Assembly: GCA_902792795.1 (NCBI GenBank)
Contig: CADBBB010000005.1
Span: 1 to 64,000, forward strand
Length of the DNA stretch: 64,000 nt
DNA from: an uncultured Spirochaetaceae bacterium
GTDB lineage: Bacteria > Spirochaetota > Spirochaetia > Treponematales > Treponemataceae
Reading direction: 5' to 3'
Part shown: piece after piece, positions 25,213 through 31,957 of the stretch
How positions within the stretch are numbered: the first letter of the stretch is position 1
Layout: each line of letters begins with the position of its first letter
The notes under the pieces: model-generated
Told to the model about the DNA's origin: nothing
What the model saw: only the letters and a program-made list of their open reading frames with translations
Databases searched by the model: none
Program-made: the position numbers and the translations under genes

Positions 25213-25432
25213 AAAAAACGCGGACTCAAAAGGCGGGTCCCAGCGACGAAAAAAATCCTTGGAGCCTCCCGTCGCCGCGTCACGGCTTGAGGCCTGCGGC
25301 CAAGCCGTTTGCTGACGGGTCCTTCCAAGTCTTTTTTTCTGCGTCTCATTCCTTCGGAATGAGGCCTCTTAAAGTATTGCACTCAGGCTTTCAGCCTTCG
25401 GCACGGCTCCCGCCTTATTTTGTCCGCTTTTA
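25213..25432. repeat. Long palindromic element, family A, copy 2
   Basis: About 220 nt between the divergent Lrp and shikimate kinase genes. The outer arms are GCGGACtcAAAAGGCGGG and CCCGCCTTATTTTGTCCGC. The inner part forms a long hairpin (GAAAAAAA..CTTGGA..CCCGTC..ACGGCTT with its complement) whose right arm matches the element at 14076-14227. A second hairpin CTCATTCCTTCGGAATGAG sits on the right shoulder. The rest of 25169-25529 holds only the two promoters. Confidence 0.8.
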
Positions 25433-25493
25433 CTTTTTCTGCAAATGCGCTATTGCAAAGCCCGCGGCGGCGGGCGTTTGGATAAACTTCCTA

Positions 25494-25522
25494 TAGCAAA
25501 AACGCATGAAATGCGTTATACT
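25494..25522 (+). promoter_or_regulatory. Leaderless promoter, TAGCAA-17-TATACT (aroK)
   Basis: TAGCAA (25494-25499), 17-bp spacer ending AATGCGT, TATACT (25517-25522), 7 nt before the ATG at 25530. The spacer contains the palindrome AACGCATgaaATGCGTT, a possible operator. Confidence 0.65.
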
Positions 25523-25529
25523 ATTGGAT

Positions 25530-26141
25530 ATGAAAAGACCGGCGCGTTCTATTATTTTGTGCGGAATCAAGCACTGCGGAAAATCAACTCAAGGCAAAAA
25601 AATCGCCGACGCGCTGGGTCTTGACTTTTACGACACCGACGACTTGATTTTTGAGCAAAGCGGAATGGACGCGCGCGCCATTTACAAGTCGCAAGGAAAG
25701 GACGCTTTTATGGCGGCGGAACTAAAGGCCTGCGAGTTTTTGCGCGACAGTTTGCAGGGGAAAGAGTCGCAAGCCCAAAATGCTGCGGCCGCAAAACGCG
25801 CCGTAATCGCGACAGGCGGCGGCATCTGCCAAAACGAGCCAGCGATCGCCATTCTAAAAAAACTTGGCACAATCGTTTACTTGGAAGTCCCGGAAATCAC
25901 CGCCGCCGGCCGCATCGTACGCGAGGCGCGCTTCCTTACCGACGGCAGAATAGAAAACCTTCCGGCCTATATCGCGGCCAAAAATCCGCGCGACGAAAAA
26001 GAAGCCCGCGCAATTTTCCACGACTTCTACATGGAACGGACAAAAAATTACAAGAGCCTTGCCGACGTTTCCGTCCAAATGCAAGGCTCCCGCGATGAGA
26101 ACGCAGAGAAGATTTTAGCCGCGCTAGGACTGGAGCATTAA
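25530..26141 (+). CDS. aroK: Shikimate kinase
   Basis: A 203-residue P-loop kinase phosphorylating shikimate in aromatic amino-acid synthesis. The Walker A is GIKHCGKST at 12-20, the substrate-binding Asp pair is in FYDTDDLI, and the GGG loop reads ATGGGICQNEP near 93. A Walker-B-like VYLEVP and the lid region RFLTDGRIEN follow. It is somewhat longer than the usual 170 residues. The start at 25530 is preferred over an upstream in-frame Met because the -10 box lies between them. It ends in 4-nt overlap with the convergent antitoxin gene. Confidence 0.85.
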   Translation: MKRPARSIILCGIKHCGKSTQGKKIADALGLDFYDTDDLIFEQSGMDARAIYKSQGKDAFMAAELKACEFLRDSLQGKESQAQNAAAAKRAVIATGGGICQNEPAIAILKKLGTIVYLEVPEITAAGRIVREARFLTDGRIENLPAYIAAKNPRDEKEARAIFHDFYMERTKNYKSLADVSVQMQGSRDENAEKILAALGLEH

Positions 26142-26425
26142 AGCATTGCAACTTTAAGTTGTTTGCCAAATACTGAAGCGACTTTTCGGAGAGTGGACAA
26201 CCTTACATCTTCCGAATGATTTTCCATTCTTGAGATGACGCTTTTTTTTGTGTCAAGTTTTTCCGCCAGTTGCTCTTGTGTCATTCCGTTTTTAAGGCGC
26301 ATTTCTTTTATCATCATTCCGATTTTGAATTCTTCATAGCCTGATTCAAAATCTTTTGCAAAGTCTGAATCCTTTTTTTTGCGCTGAGAAATATAGTCGT
26401 CCAACTCCATAGTTTTGTTTTTCAT
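26138..26425 (-). CDS. higA: HigA-type antitoxin (XRE family)
   Basis: 95 residues. The C-terminal half is a Cro/C1 helix-turn-helix (MRLKNGMTQEQLAEKLDTKKSVISRME) ending in GKQLKVAML. The N-terminal half is acidic and Lys-rich and probably contacts the toxin. The gene lies after the toxin gene with a 4-nt ATGA overlap, the reversed gene order typical of HigBA modules. It should bind the 26782-26803 palindrome to repress the operon. Confidence 0.9.
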   Translation of the reverse strand: MKNKTMELDDYISQRKKKDSDFAKDFESGYEEFKIGMMIKEMRLKNGMTQEQLAEKLDTKKSVISRMENHSEDVRLSTLRKVASVFGKQLKVAML

Positions 26426-26775
26426 TTTTTGTCACCTCGCTTTAAAAAGTCATTCATACGTTCTTTGCATATTTCAATTTCTGATTTTGGCGTTTTTTGA
26501 GTTTTCTTTTGAAATCCGTTTGTAAGAATTACAATGCTCCCATTATGGAAAAATCCCAACAATCTATAAATATTTCCGTTAATTTCAATTCTAACTTCGT
26601 AGAAATTCGTGTCTGTAATTTTCTTAAAGTACGTTTTGGGAACCTTCTCTATTTCTTGAACCGCTTTAAGAACCCACGCTATTTTCTGAGCGACTTTTGC
26701 CGGTTGTGAATCTATAAACTCCGCAACAGGGCATTTTCCGTCCAAAGTTGTATAGAATGTAACCTTTCTGTACAT
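26422..26775 (-). CDS. higB: HigB/RelE-type toxin (Gp49-like)
   Basis: A 117-residue protein of the phage-derived Gp49-like/HigB family: FYTTLDGKCPVAEFIDS, LKAVQEIEKVPKTYFKKI, YEVRIEINGNIYRLLGFF and ILTNGFQKKTQKTPKSEIE. Members are mRNA interferases acting at the ribosome. The C-terminal K-rich block and preceding NGFQKK are usual active-site regions. First gene of the toxin-antitoxin operon, with a perfect 22-bp palindrome just upstream. Confidence 0.92.
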   Translation of the reverse strand: MYRKVTFYTTLDGKCPVAEFIDSQPAKVAQKIAWVLKAVQEIEKVPKTYFKKITDTNFYEVRIEINGNIYRLLGFFHNGSIVILTNGFQKKTQKTPKSEIEICKERMNDFLKRGDKK

Positions 26776-26781
26776 GAATTA

Positions 26782-26803
26782 ATGTTAGCACATTTGCTAA
26801 CAT
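26782..26803 (-). promoter_or_regulatory. Operator palindrome of higBA
   Basis: Perfect inverted repeat ATGTTAGCA / TGCTAACAT with a 4-nt centre, 6 nt upstream of the higB start, expected to be the antitoxin-binding autoregulatory site. Confidence 0.85.
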
Positions 26804-27006
26804 ATGTCAATTGAAGAATTTTCATTCTCAAATAAAACTTTGTATTCAACCCCAAGAGTGGAGGCCAGTTTTTCAACAATATCAAAAAAAGGAGTTCTAT
26901 TGGCTTTTATACAAATATGTATGTTTGCTGGCCCTTTATTGCCGCAGCGGTCGGCCATGTTGTTTGTTATCTTTTCTTTGGAAATTTTATAAAGTAATGA
27001 TCTTTA
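26797..27006 (-). pseudogene. Degraded XRE-type regulator remnant
   Basis: The minus-strand frame lacks a start and begins just after a stop near 27006. It reads KISKEKITNNMADRCGNKG, then IHICIKANRTPFFDIVEK and LASTLGVEYKVLFENENS. This follows the helix-turn-helix layout of XRE regulators (KEKIT..EMADRCG..NI..IEKGNRTPSFDIVEKLASTLGVE) with several damaged positions. An out-of-frame MEYFNNSLK just upstream may be the original N-terminus. It lies against the higBA operator, so it may be the relic of an earlier regulator gene. The rest of 26776-27086 holds only the operator and a terminator. Confidence 0.6.
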
Positions 27007-27056
27007 ATGAATTGTTAAAATATTCCATATGAATTGTAATTCAATTTCAAAACTAT

Positions 27057-27080
27057 GGCTGCTCAAGCATTTGGGCAGCC
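27057..27080 (-). terminator. Terminator of the nfu-slyD operon
   Basis: GGCTGC / GCAGCC arms six nt past the slyD stop; on the minus strand followed by ATAGTTTTG, a weak U-tract. Confidence 0.5.
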
Positions 27081-27086
27081 TATTTA

Positions 27087-27677
27087 TTAACGCCCGCAAC
27101 CGCAGCCATCGCCCCCGCAGCCGCCGTCGCCGCAAGAACAGTCGCCATCGCAGTCATCGCCGCAACCGCCGCCGCAGCTTCCGCACGAACAGCCTCCGCC
27201 GCAACCGCAGCCGCCAGTGTAAACCGAACCGGCCTCAACCTGTTCAAGGCTCGCGTTGGCGACGTCCTTGACCTCAACGTCAAAGCAAAGAGTCTTTCCG
27301 GCCAGCTCGTGGTTGGCGTCAACGGTGATTTCCTTGTCGTCAACTTTGGTAACATGAACGATGACAGGGCCGGCGTTGGACGAGGCTTGGAAAGCCATGC
27401 CGACTTTTATTTCCAAGTCGGGGTCAAACTGGTCTCGCGGAACTTGCGTCACAAGCTTGGGATCGTATTCGCCGTAAGCTTCGGCCGGCTCTATGACCGC
27501 GCTAAACTTGTCGCCTGGCTCCCTTCCTTCCAACTGCTTTTCCAATCCCGCGATTAAATTTCCGCGTCCGTGCAAATATTCAAAAGCGCCGGCCTCGTGC
27601 GACGAGTCCAAAACTTTTCCGTCCGTGTCCTTCAACACGTATTCAATCGCGACGATTTTATTCTTTTCTATCTTCAT
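27087..27677 (-). CDS. slyD: SlyD-like FKBP peptidyl-prolyl isomerase with Cys-rich tail
   Basis: 196 residues. Residues 1-70 and 125-150 form the FKBP catalytic half-domains (DSSHEAGAFEYLHGRGNLI; DANHELAGKTLCFDVEV) and the middle holds the insert-in-flap chaperone domain. The C-terminal 40 residues are almost all Gly, Cys and Asp (GGCGCGGGCSCGSCGGGCGD). This replaces the His-rich metal tail of typical SlyD and is a probable Ni/Zn/Cu site. It follows the Nfu gene by 2 nt, linking a metal-binding folding factor with Fe-S delivery. Confidence 0.9.
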   Translation of the reverse strand: MKIEKNKIVAIEYVLKDTDGKVLDSSHEAGAFEYLHGRGNLIAGLEKQLEGREPGDKFSAVIEPAEAYGEYDPKLVTQVPRDQFDPDLEIKVGMAFQASSNAGPVIVHVTKVDDKEITVDANHELAGKTLCFDVEVKDVANASLEQVEAGSVYTGGCGCGGGCSCGSCGGGCGDDCDGDCSCGDGGCGGDGCGCGR

Positions 27678-27679
27678 AA

Positions 27680-27934
27680 TTAAAATCCAAATTCAGGGGC
27701 GGGAGTGTCGTTCACAACTTCGGTCACTTCGGGGCATGCGTCCTTTAGAAACTGCTCAACGCCCATCTTTAGCGTCATCGTGGCCATCGGGCAAGAGCCG
27801 CACGCGCCCGTCAACTTTAAGTGCACGCGCTTTTGCTCGTCGATAGACAAAAACTCCATGTCGCCGCCGTCGGCCTGCAACTGCGGTCTAAACGCGTCCA
27901 ACGCTTCCTTAACTTTCGCTTCAAGTTCTTCCAT
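27680..27934 (-). CDS. nfu: Nfu-type Fe-S scaffold (NifU C-terminal domain)
   Basis: An 84-residue stand-alone NifU C-terminal domain. The cluster-binding CxxC is Cys45 and Cys48 in LTGACGSCPMATMTLK. It carries or delivers Fe-S clusters to apoproteins in the cytosol. AGGAGT precedes the ATG; slyD begins 2 nt after its stop. Confidence 0.93.
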   Translation of the reverse strand: MEELEAKVKEALDAFRPQLQADGGDMEFLSIDEQKRVHLKLTGACGSCPMATMTLKMGVEQFLKDACPEVTEVVNDTPAPEFGF

Positions 27935-28087
27935 AATATAACTCCTATAAAATTATCGCGCTCAAAACAAAGAGGATATTATCAAAAATTCCCATTTTGC
28001 GCTAGTAGGCCTTTTGCGGCAAAAGCGCGCAAATGCAAGAGTCTAACGACCCTTACAGCATTGTCGCCATATAAACAGGCAAGTATA

Positions 28088-28348
28088 TTATTCCGCCCTC
28101 TTCCTTTTTAACGCCACGTTCGGCTCGTCCGCGTTGTAGCAGACATTCACGATTCTTGAATCCTTTAGCCACATAAAAGCGTCGTCATAATCGCGCATTT
28201 TGGCGTCTTTTTTAAGAGAAGAAAGCTTGAATTTTTTTTCATGCTTAGAAAGCTGCGCCGGAATTTCGTCAAAGATTGATTCGGCTTTCAATTCGGAGCC
28301 TTTCGGTACATATTTTACACCTTTTTGACTTTTATTGGCGGAAGTCAC
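28088..28348 (-). pseudogene. Internal fragment of an AAA/DUF4143 ATPase, coupled to an XRE gene
   Basis: An 86-residue frame whose body, FDEIPAQLSKHEKKFKLSSL through DAFMWLKDSRIVNVCYNADE, matches the DUF4143-side region of a bacterial AAA ATPase family. The P-loop half is missing and the C-terminus turns into KRKRAE and stops. The only start is a GTG overlapping the XRE stop (GAGTGA), so it could be translated by coupling. It is best read as a broken ATPase gene; a retained short product is possible. Confidence 0.65.
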
Positions 28349-28665
28349 TCCATCTCCTGCAAGGCCTTGTCGACAGTTTCCTTGACCTGCAAGACCACTC
28401 TTTTTGTGATTATTTCGTAAATGCCTTTTGTGTTTTCACTTTCTTGGGCGGACGGAATGAACAGTTCGTGAACGTCAACGCCAAGCGCGTTTGAAAGCTT
28501 GACAAGAGTTCCCTTTGTAAGCCAGCGGCGGCGGCCCTCTATGTCGTTCATCATTTGCCGAGAAATGTCGGCCTTGTCCGCCAGCCTTTCCTGCGACAAG
28601 CCCAATTTTTTGCGCAAAGTCCTGATATTCTGAATCACCCGCGTTTGCAATTCTTCTTCTGTCAT
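28345..28665 (-). CDS. XRE-family transcription regulator
   Basis: 106 residues from the ATG at 28665. The helix-turn-helix occupies about 8-65: LRKKLGLSQERLADKADISR, MMNDIEGRRRWLTKGTLVKL, then SNALGVDVHELFIP. The C-terminal 40 residues are helical and could be a dimerisation tail. TATAGT ends 7 nt before the ATG, so it is predicted leaderless. Its stop overlaps the start of the DUF4143 fragment. The target may be the repeated GCAAG motifs just upstream; that is inference. Confidence 0.85.
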   Translation of the reverse strand: MTEEELQTRVIQNIRTLRKKLGLSQERLADKADISRQMMNDIEGRRRWLTKGTLVKLSNALGVDVHELFIPSAQESENTKGIYEIITKRVVLQVKETVDKALQEME

Positions 28666-28672
28666 AAGTATA

Positions 28673-28678
28673 ACTATA
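28673..28678 (-). promoter_or_regulatory. Leaderless -10 of the XRE gene
   Basis: Minus strand TATAGT (28673-28678), preceded by CTTGCG, 7 nt before the ATG. Confidence 0.5.
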
Positions 28679-28679
28679 C

Positions 28680-28920
28680 GCAAGGATTTTCCAAAAATTT
28701 ACTAGCGGATTAACAGTGAAAAAACATAATATGTAAACAAATCGCAAGGAAAATAGTCAAACTTTTTGGCATTTTTGCTGCAACCGGAAGTCAGTCGCAT
28801 TTACGGTCAAGTTCTGATTGTTATATTGCAAAATATAATTATTTGCAAGCATTTTAAATGAATTTCCTTGCGTTTTCGCGATAATTGGTGTAAAATGTAA
28901 ACAAATTGCAAGTATTTTGC
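28680..28920. repeat. Dispersed short direct repeats, GCAAGnATTTT and TGTAAACAAATyGCAAG
   Basis: In the 306-nt AT-rich gap between the XRE gene and the ankyrin gene, GCAAGG/C/TATTTT-like words occur near 28681, 28847 and 28907. The longer word TGTAAACAAATyGCAAG occurs near 28732 and 28895. They could be binding sites for the neighbouring XRE regulator. No gene is seen in the gap. Confidence 0.55.
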
Positions 28921-28971
28921 AGAAAAGTTATGCGTTATGCAAAAAGTTAATGGAAAAAGGAGTGATTTAGT

Positions 28972-29757
28972 ATGAAAAGTTTTTTTGCAATAATTGCGAT
29001 AATTTTTTTCATAAGTTTTCTTATTAATTTGATAAATGTAATCAGTAAAGCTATAATAGACAAAATACGGCAGAAAAAAGCAGAACGACAATGGAAAGCA
29101 AACAAACAAAAGAATAACGACTTGTTGGCTGCTGTAAACAAGGGCGATGTTCAAACAGCGCGACAATTGATTGAAAACGGCGCAGATATCCATCTTGCTT
29201 CTGATAATAAATCACTTATACAAATTGCCGTTGAAAATCGTTGCAAAGAAATGATTTCTCTTTTGATAAAAAAAGGGGCAAAGATAAGCGAGAACAAATC
29301 CATATTAAAAATCGCCGTTGAAAATCAAGATAAAGAGATAGTTTCGCTTTTGCTAGAAACTGGCGCAAAATTCGATTTTGATTATCCATTGATTACAGCC
29401 GTAAAAAATAATGACAAAGAAATAGTTTCACTTTTGATAGATAAGGGCGCGGATGTAAATTCAGTTTACGAAGAAAAGAGTTCGCTTGATTATGCTGATG
29501 ACAGAGATGTAATTAAAGTCTTAAAGAGTCATGGCGCAAAAACAAAAGCCCAATTAGATAAGGAAGAGAAAGAAGCGGAAGAAAAAGCTGCTGAAGATGC
29601 AAAAAAGAAAAAAGAAGAACTAGAAAAGAAAATTGCTTCACATAAAGTGAGGAATATATACAATTCCAATTATGACCTTTTAGGCTATTTTGAAGATGAG
29701 CCTTCAAGTAGTAATGTAGGCGGAGGACATGGCAAAATTTATGATAAAGACGTCTAG
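28972..29757 (+). CDS. Membrane-anchored ankyrin-repeat protein
   Basis: 261 residues. One N-terminal membrane helix (about 3-30) is followed by a basic stretch, then four ankyrin-like repeats (about 46-190: DLLAAVNKGDVQTARQLIENGAD, then LIQIAVENRCKEMISLLIKK and so on). A charged coiled-coil (about 190-225) leads to a tail, IYNSNYDLLGYFEDE..HGKIYDKDV. The tail resembles the beta-flower motif of the next protein. GGAG precedes the ATG. Likely a protein-protein adaptor; target unknown. Confidence 0.85.
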   Translation: MKSFFAIIAIIFFISFLINLINVISKAIIDKIRQKKAERQWKANKQKNNDLLAAVNKGDVQTARQLIENGADIHLASDNKSLIQIAVENRCKEMISLLIKKGAKISENKSILKIAVENQDKEIVSLLLETGAKFDFDYPLITAVKNNDKEIVSLLIDKGADVNSVYEEKSSLDYADDRDVIKVLKSHGAKTKAQLDKEEKEAEEKAAEDAKKKKEELEKKIASHKVRNIYNSNYDLLGYFEDEPSSSNVGGGHGKIYDKDV

Positions 29758-29879
29758 AGCCACGAGTTTCCAGAGGCTGGGGCGAAGGACTTTCGCAAAG
29801 AATTTGGGATGAAGTAATGAGACATTAAGGACGCAGTTTATTACGATACATAAACCAAAATTTTTAGGAGGATAACACT

Positions 29880-30080
29880 ATGGCAAGAATCGTAACTGAC
29901 ACAAACGGAAACAAATTGGGTTCGTATGACGGAGACAACGACCGAGGCAAAGTCTACGACGCGGACGGAAACTACGCCGGCGAGTATTGGGGGCATGAAA
30001 TTTTTGGCAAAGACGGAATGAGCCGGGGAAGTTACGATGGCTATCCCGAACACGCCGTTCAAGTTTTATTGCTTTATTAA
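29880..30080 (+). CDS. Small beta-flower-like repeat protein
   Basis: 66 residues with repeated D-x-N-G-N-x-x-G turns (TDTNGNKLGSYDGDN, KVYDADGNYAGEYWGHE, FGKDGMSRGSYDGY). The pattern resembles the '4-fold beta flower' domain, usually found as short tails on other proteins. AGGAGG lies upstream at good spacing. It shares the GK[IV]YD.D element with the tail of the ankyrin protein, suggesting the two were once one frame or are paralogous. Function unknown. Confidence 0.6.
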   Translation: MARIVTDTNGNKLGSYDGDNDRGKVYDADGNYAGEYWGHEIFGKDGMSRGSYDGYPEHAVQVLLLY

Positions 30081-30110
30081 CAATTTCTTATAAAAAATTT
30101 GGAGGAAAAA

Positions 30111-30896
30111 ATGAAAAACAATCTTATTGCAATCGCTTATCTTACTTGTTTGACGCTCATCTTTGCCAGCTGCTCTTCTATCAAAAACCATGGAATGGAT
30201 GTTAACCCAGACGACAAATCAATCGTAGATTGGGATGGACGAAATTATGACTATCCTGCGAAACCTGAATGGCTAAAGCAAATCAATAATCCAAAGTCAG
30301 AAAAAATCAAAAAAGAATTCGGAATTGATAAATCCTATATCATAAAATATGGCATAGGAAGTGGAAAAACAGAAGAGGCCGCAAAAACATCCTCAAGATT
30401 GTCTTACAATGCGATACGCGCGGAAGAACTTAGAACGGAAGTTGTTTCTGAAGCGTCAAAAATTGTCAATGCGGAAGCGACTGGCTCCATTGCGATGAAG
30501 GCCCCTGTTGTTTTAACCGGACATGAACTTGTAACTCAGTTCTGGCAAGAAGTAGAAACTTATAACTCCGAGGAAGACGTAAAGACAAGAAAAATCATTT
30601 GTTATTCTTTATACAAAATTTCTGAAGACAACTGGAAAAAAACTTTAAAGGAATATTTTAAGACGGTTATAGCTCAGATTCCTGATTCAGCGGCGCAAAA
30701 AGAACTTGCGTCAAAGATCACTAATGTTTATGAAAATACAACACGCGAAATCCCGGAGGAAGAATTTACTGAAAGCGTCAACGCAAAAATAAATGCGATA
30801 GAAACAGGAACGCCAAATTCGGCTTCACCTGCTCCAAACCCAAAAGACTTAGAATGGCTCAAAGTCTTGGAAACAGCCTGCGACCTTATTTTCTAA
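30111..30896 (+). CDS. LPP20-like lipoprotein 1
   Basis: 261 residues from the ATG at 30111, preceded by GGAGG. A lipoprotein signal ends in LIFASC, giving an acylated Cys near residue 20. The mature part carries an LPP20/FlgP-like module: IIKYGIGSGKTEEAAKTSSR, then a long helix with many Ala. A central region repeats KTRKIICYSLYKIS. Proteins of this type sit on the outer membrane and often accompany CsgG/FlgO-like partners, as here. First lipoprotein of the island. Confidence 0.8.
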   Translation: MKNNLIAIAYLTCLTLIFASCSSIKNHGMDVNPDDKSIVDWDGRNYDYPAKPEWLKQINNPKSEKIKKEFGIDKSYIIKYGIGSGKTEEAAKTSSRLSYNAIRAEELRTEVVSEASKIVNAEATGSIAMKAPVVLTGHELVTQFWQEVETYNSEEDVKTRKIICYSLYKISEDNWKKTLKEYFKTVIAQIPDSAAQKELASKITNVYENTTREIPEEEFTESVNAKINAIETGTPNSASPAPNPKDLEWLKVLETACDLIF

Positions 30897-30919
30897 TTCA
30901 ACTTTGAGAGAAAGTTGAC

Positions 30920-31942
30920 ATGAAAAAAAACTCGCTTCTATTCATTTTCGCCGCGTGTTTTCTTGAGTTTGCCTGCGTTTCAACGCGGCAGACTCAAGAA
31001 TCTGTTTCCGCGCCAAAATGGATAACAGACAAAGGCCGCTTGGAGCTCTTTCCATCGTCATCTTATGTTTCCGCGCTTGCGCATGGGGACACTGCGCAAG
31101 CGTGCAGGGAAAAGGCTGTGGCGGAAATTTCGGAATACATAAAAGCTTCAGTGTCTTCTTCGTCCGCCGCTGCTTATTTTTACAAACAATCTGACAACGT
31201 TTTTTCAGAAAACCAAAATCTGCGCCAGAAAATTCAAGTTTTTTCAAACAATGATTTGTATCAACTTGAATACACGAATCCTTATTACGAAACGGACAGG
31301 GCGCAATATGTCTGTGTGGCTTATATAAACCGTGAATGGGCCTTTGATTTTGTCCGGCCAAAATTGGACGCTGCAAAAAATCAATTCGCCAAAAACTATA
31401 ACGAAGCCTTAAAAAAACAATCCTTGCTTGACAAAATCATCGGAATAAAGCGCGCGCAAAAAATTTTGCCAGTTTTTTACGAAGTTTGGGATTTTGCGCG
31501 AGCAATATTGCCAGAAAAAGCTAGGGTTTATGAAGAAGTTGATTTTCTTGCAAATGAATCATTGCATAAAGTCAAAGAACTAAGTTCTTCTGTTTTGATA
31601 AGAATCGAGGACATTGGAAACACTGACTTATTGGAAAAATCTGGCGTTGTCGCGGAGCTTTCAAACCAATTCAAAAAGATAGGCTTTGTCGTAAGCGATT
31701 CTAAAAACGCCAATTGCTCCGCGCTTGTTGAAGCAAAAGCCCCTATAAATGAACGCGACGGAATATTTGAAACATACCCAGAAATTTATATAAAGATAAT
31801 GGAACATGAAATAGAAAAGATTTCTTCCGCAAAATCATTGGACAGAGTCTCGGCTTTAAACAAAGACACATTTATAGCGCGAATATACCTGGCTTTGAAA
31901 AATGAAGTAAAAACGCTTATTGAAGATGAATTTTTCAACTAA
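30920..31942 (+). CDS. LPP20-like lipoprotein 2
   Basis: 340 residues. The lipoprotein signal ends in LEFACVS. The module APKWITDKGRLELFPSSSYV, then ALAHGDTAQACREKAVAEIS, is the LPP20/FlgT-like fold (W[IV]..P....P...Y..A.G......A...A...I). A second half (about 205-330) holds SSVLIRIEDIG and EIYIKIMEHEIEK, resembling the METPP-like domains that often follow. It starts 23 nt after the previous gene and ends 15 nt before the CsgG-domain gene. Confidence 0.8.
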   Translation: MKKNSLLFIFAACFLEFACVSTRQTQESVSAPKWITDKGRLELFPSSSYVSALAHGDTAQACREKAVAEISEYIKASVSSSSAAAYFYKQSDNVFSENQNLRQKIQVFSNNDLYQLEYTNPYYETDRAQYVCVAYINREWAFDFVRPKLDAAKNQFAKNYNEALKKQSLLDKIIGIKRAQKILPVFYEVWDFARAILPEKARVYEEVDFLANESLHKVKELSSSVLIRIEDIGNTDLLEKSGVVAELSNQFKKIGFVVSDSKNANCSALVEAKAPINERDGIFETYPEIYIKIMEHEIEKISSAKSLDRVSALNKDTFIARIYLALKNEVKTLIEDEFFN

Positions 31943-31957
31943 AAAAAAGGAGTTCGT

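Noticed and set aside
26804-27032. Two small plus-strand frames (62 and 73 codons) after higB
   Set aside because: No ribosome site or family likeness; the minus strand here encodes a recognisable XRE remnant.
29757-29880. Possible remnant of a phage or transposon gene between the ankyrin and beta-flower genes
   Set aside because: A short frame (EGLSQRIWDEVMRH) only vaguely recalls phage minor-head proteins; too short to support.
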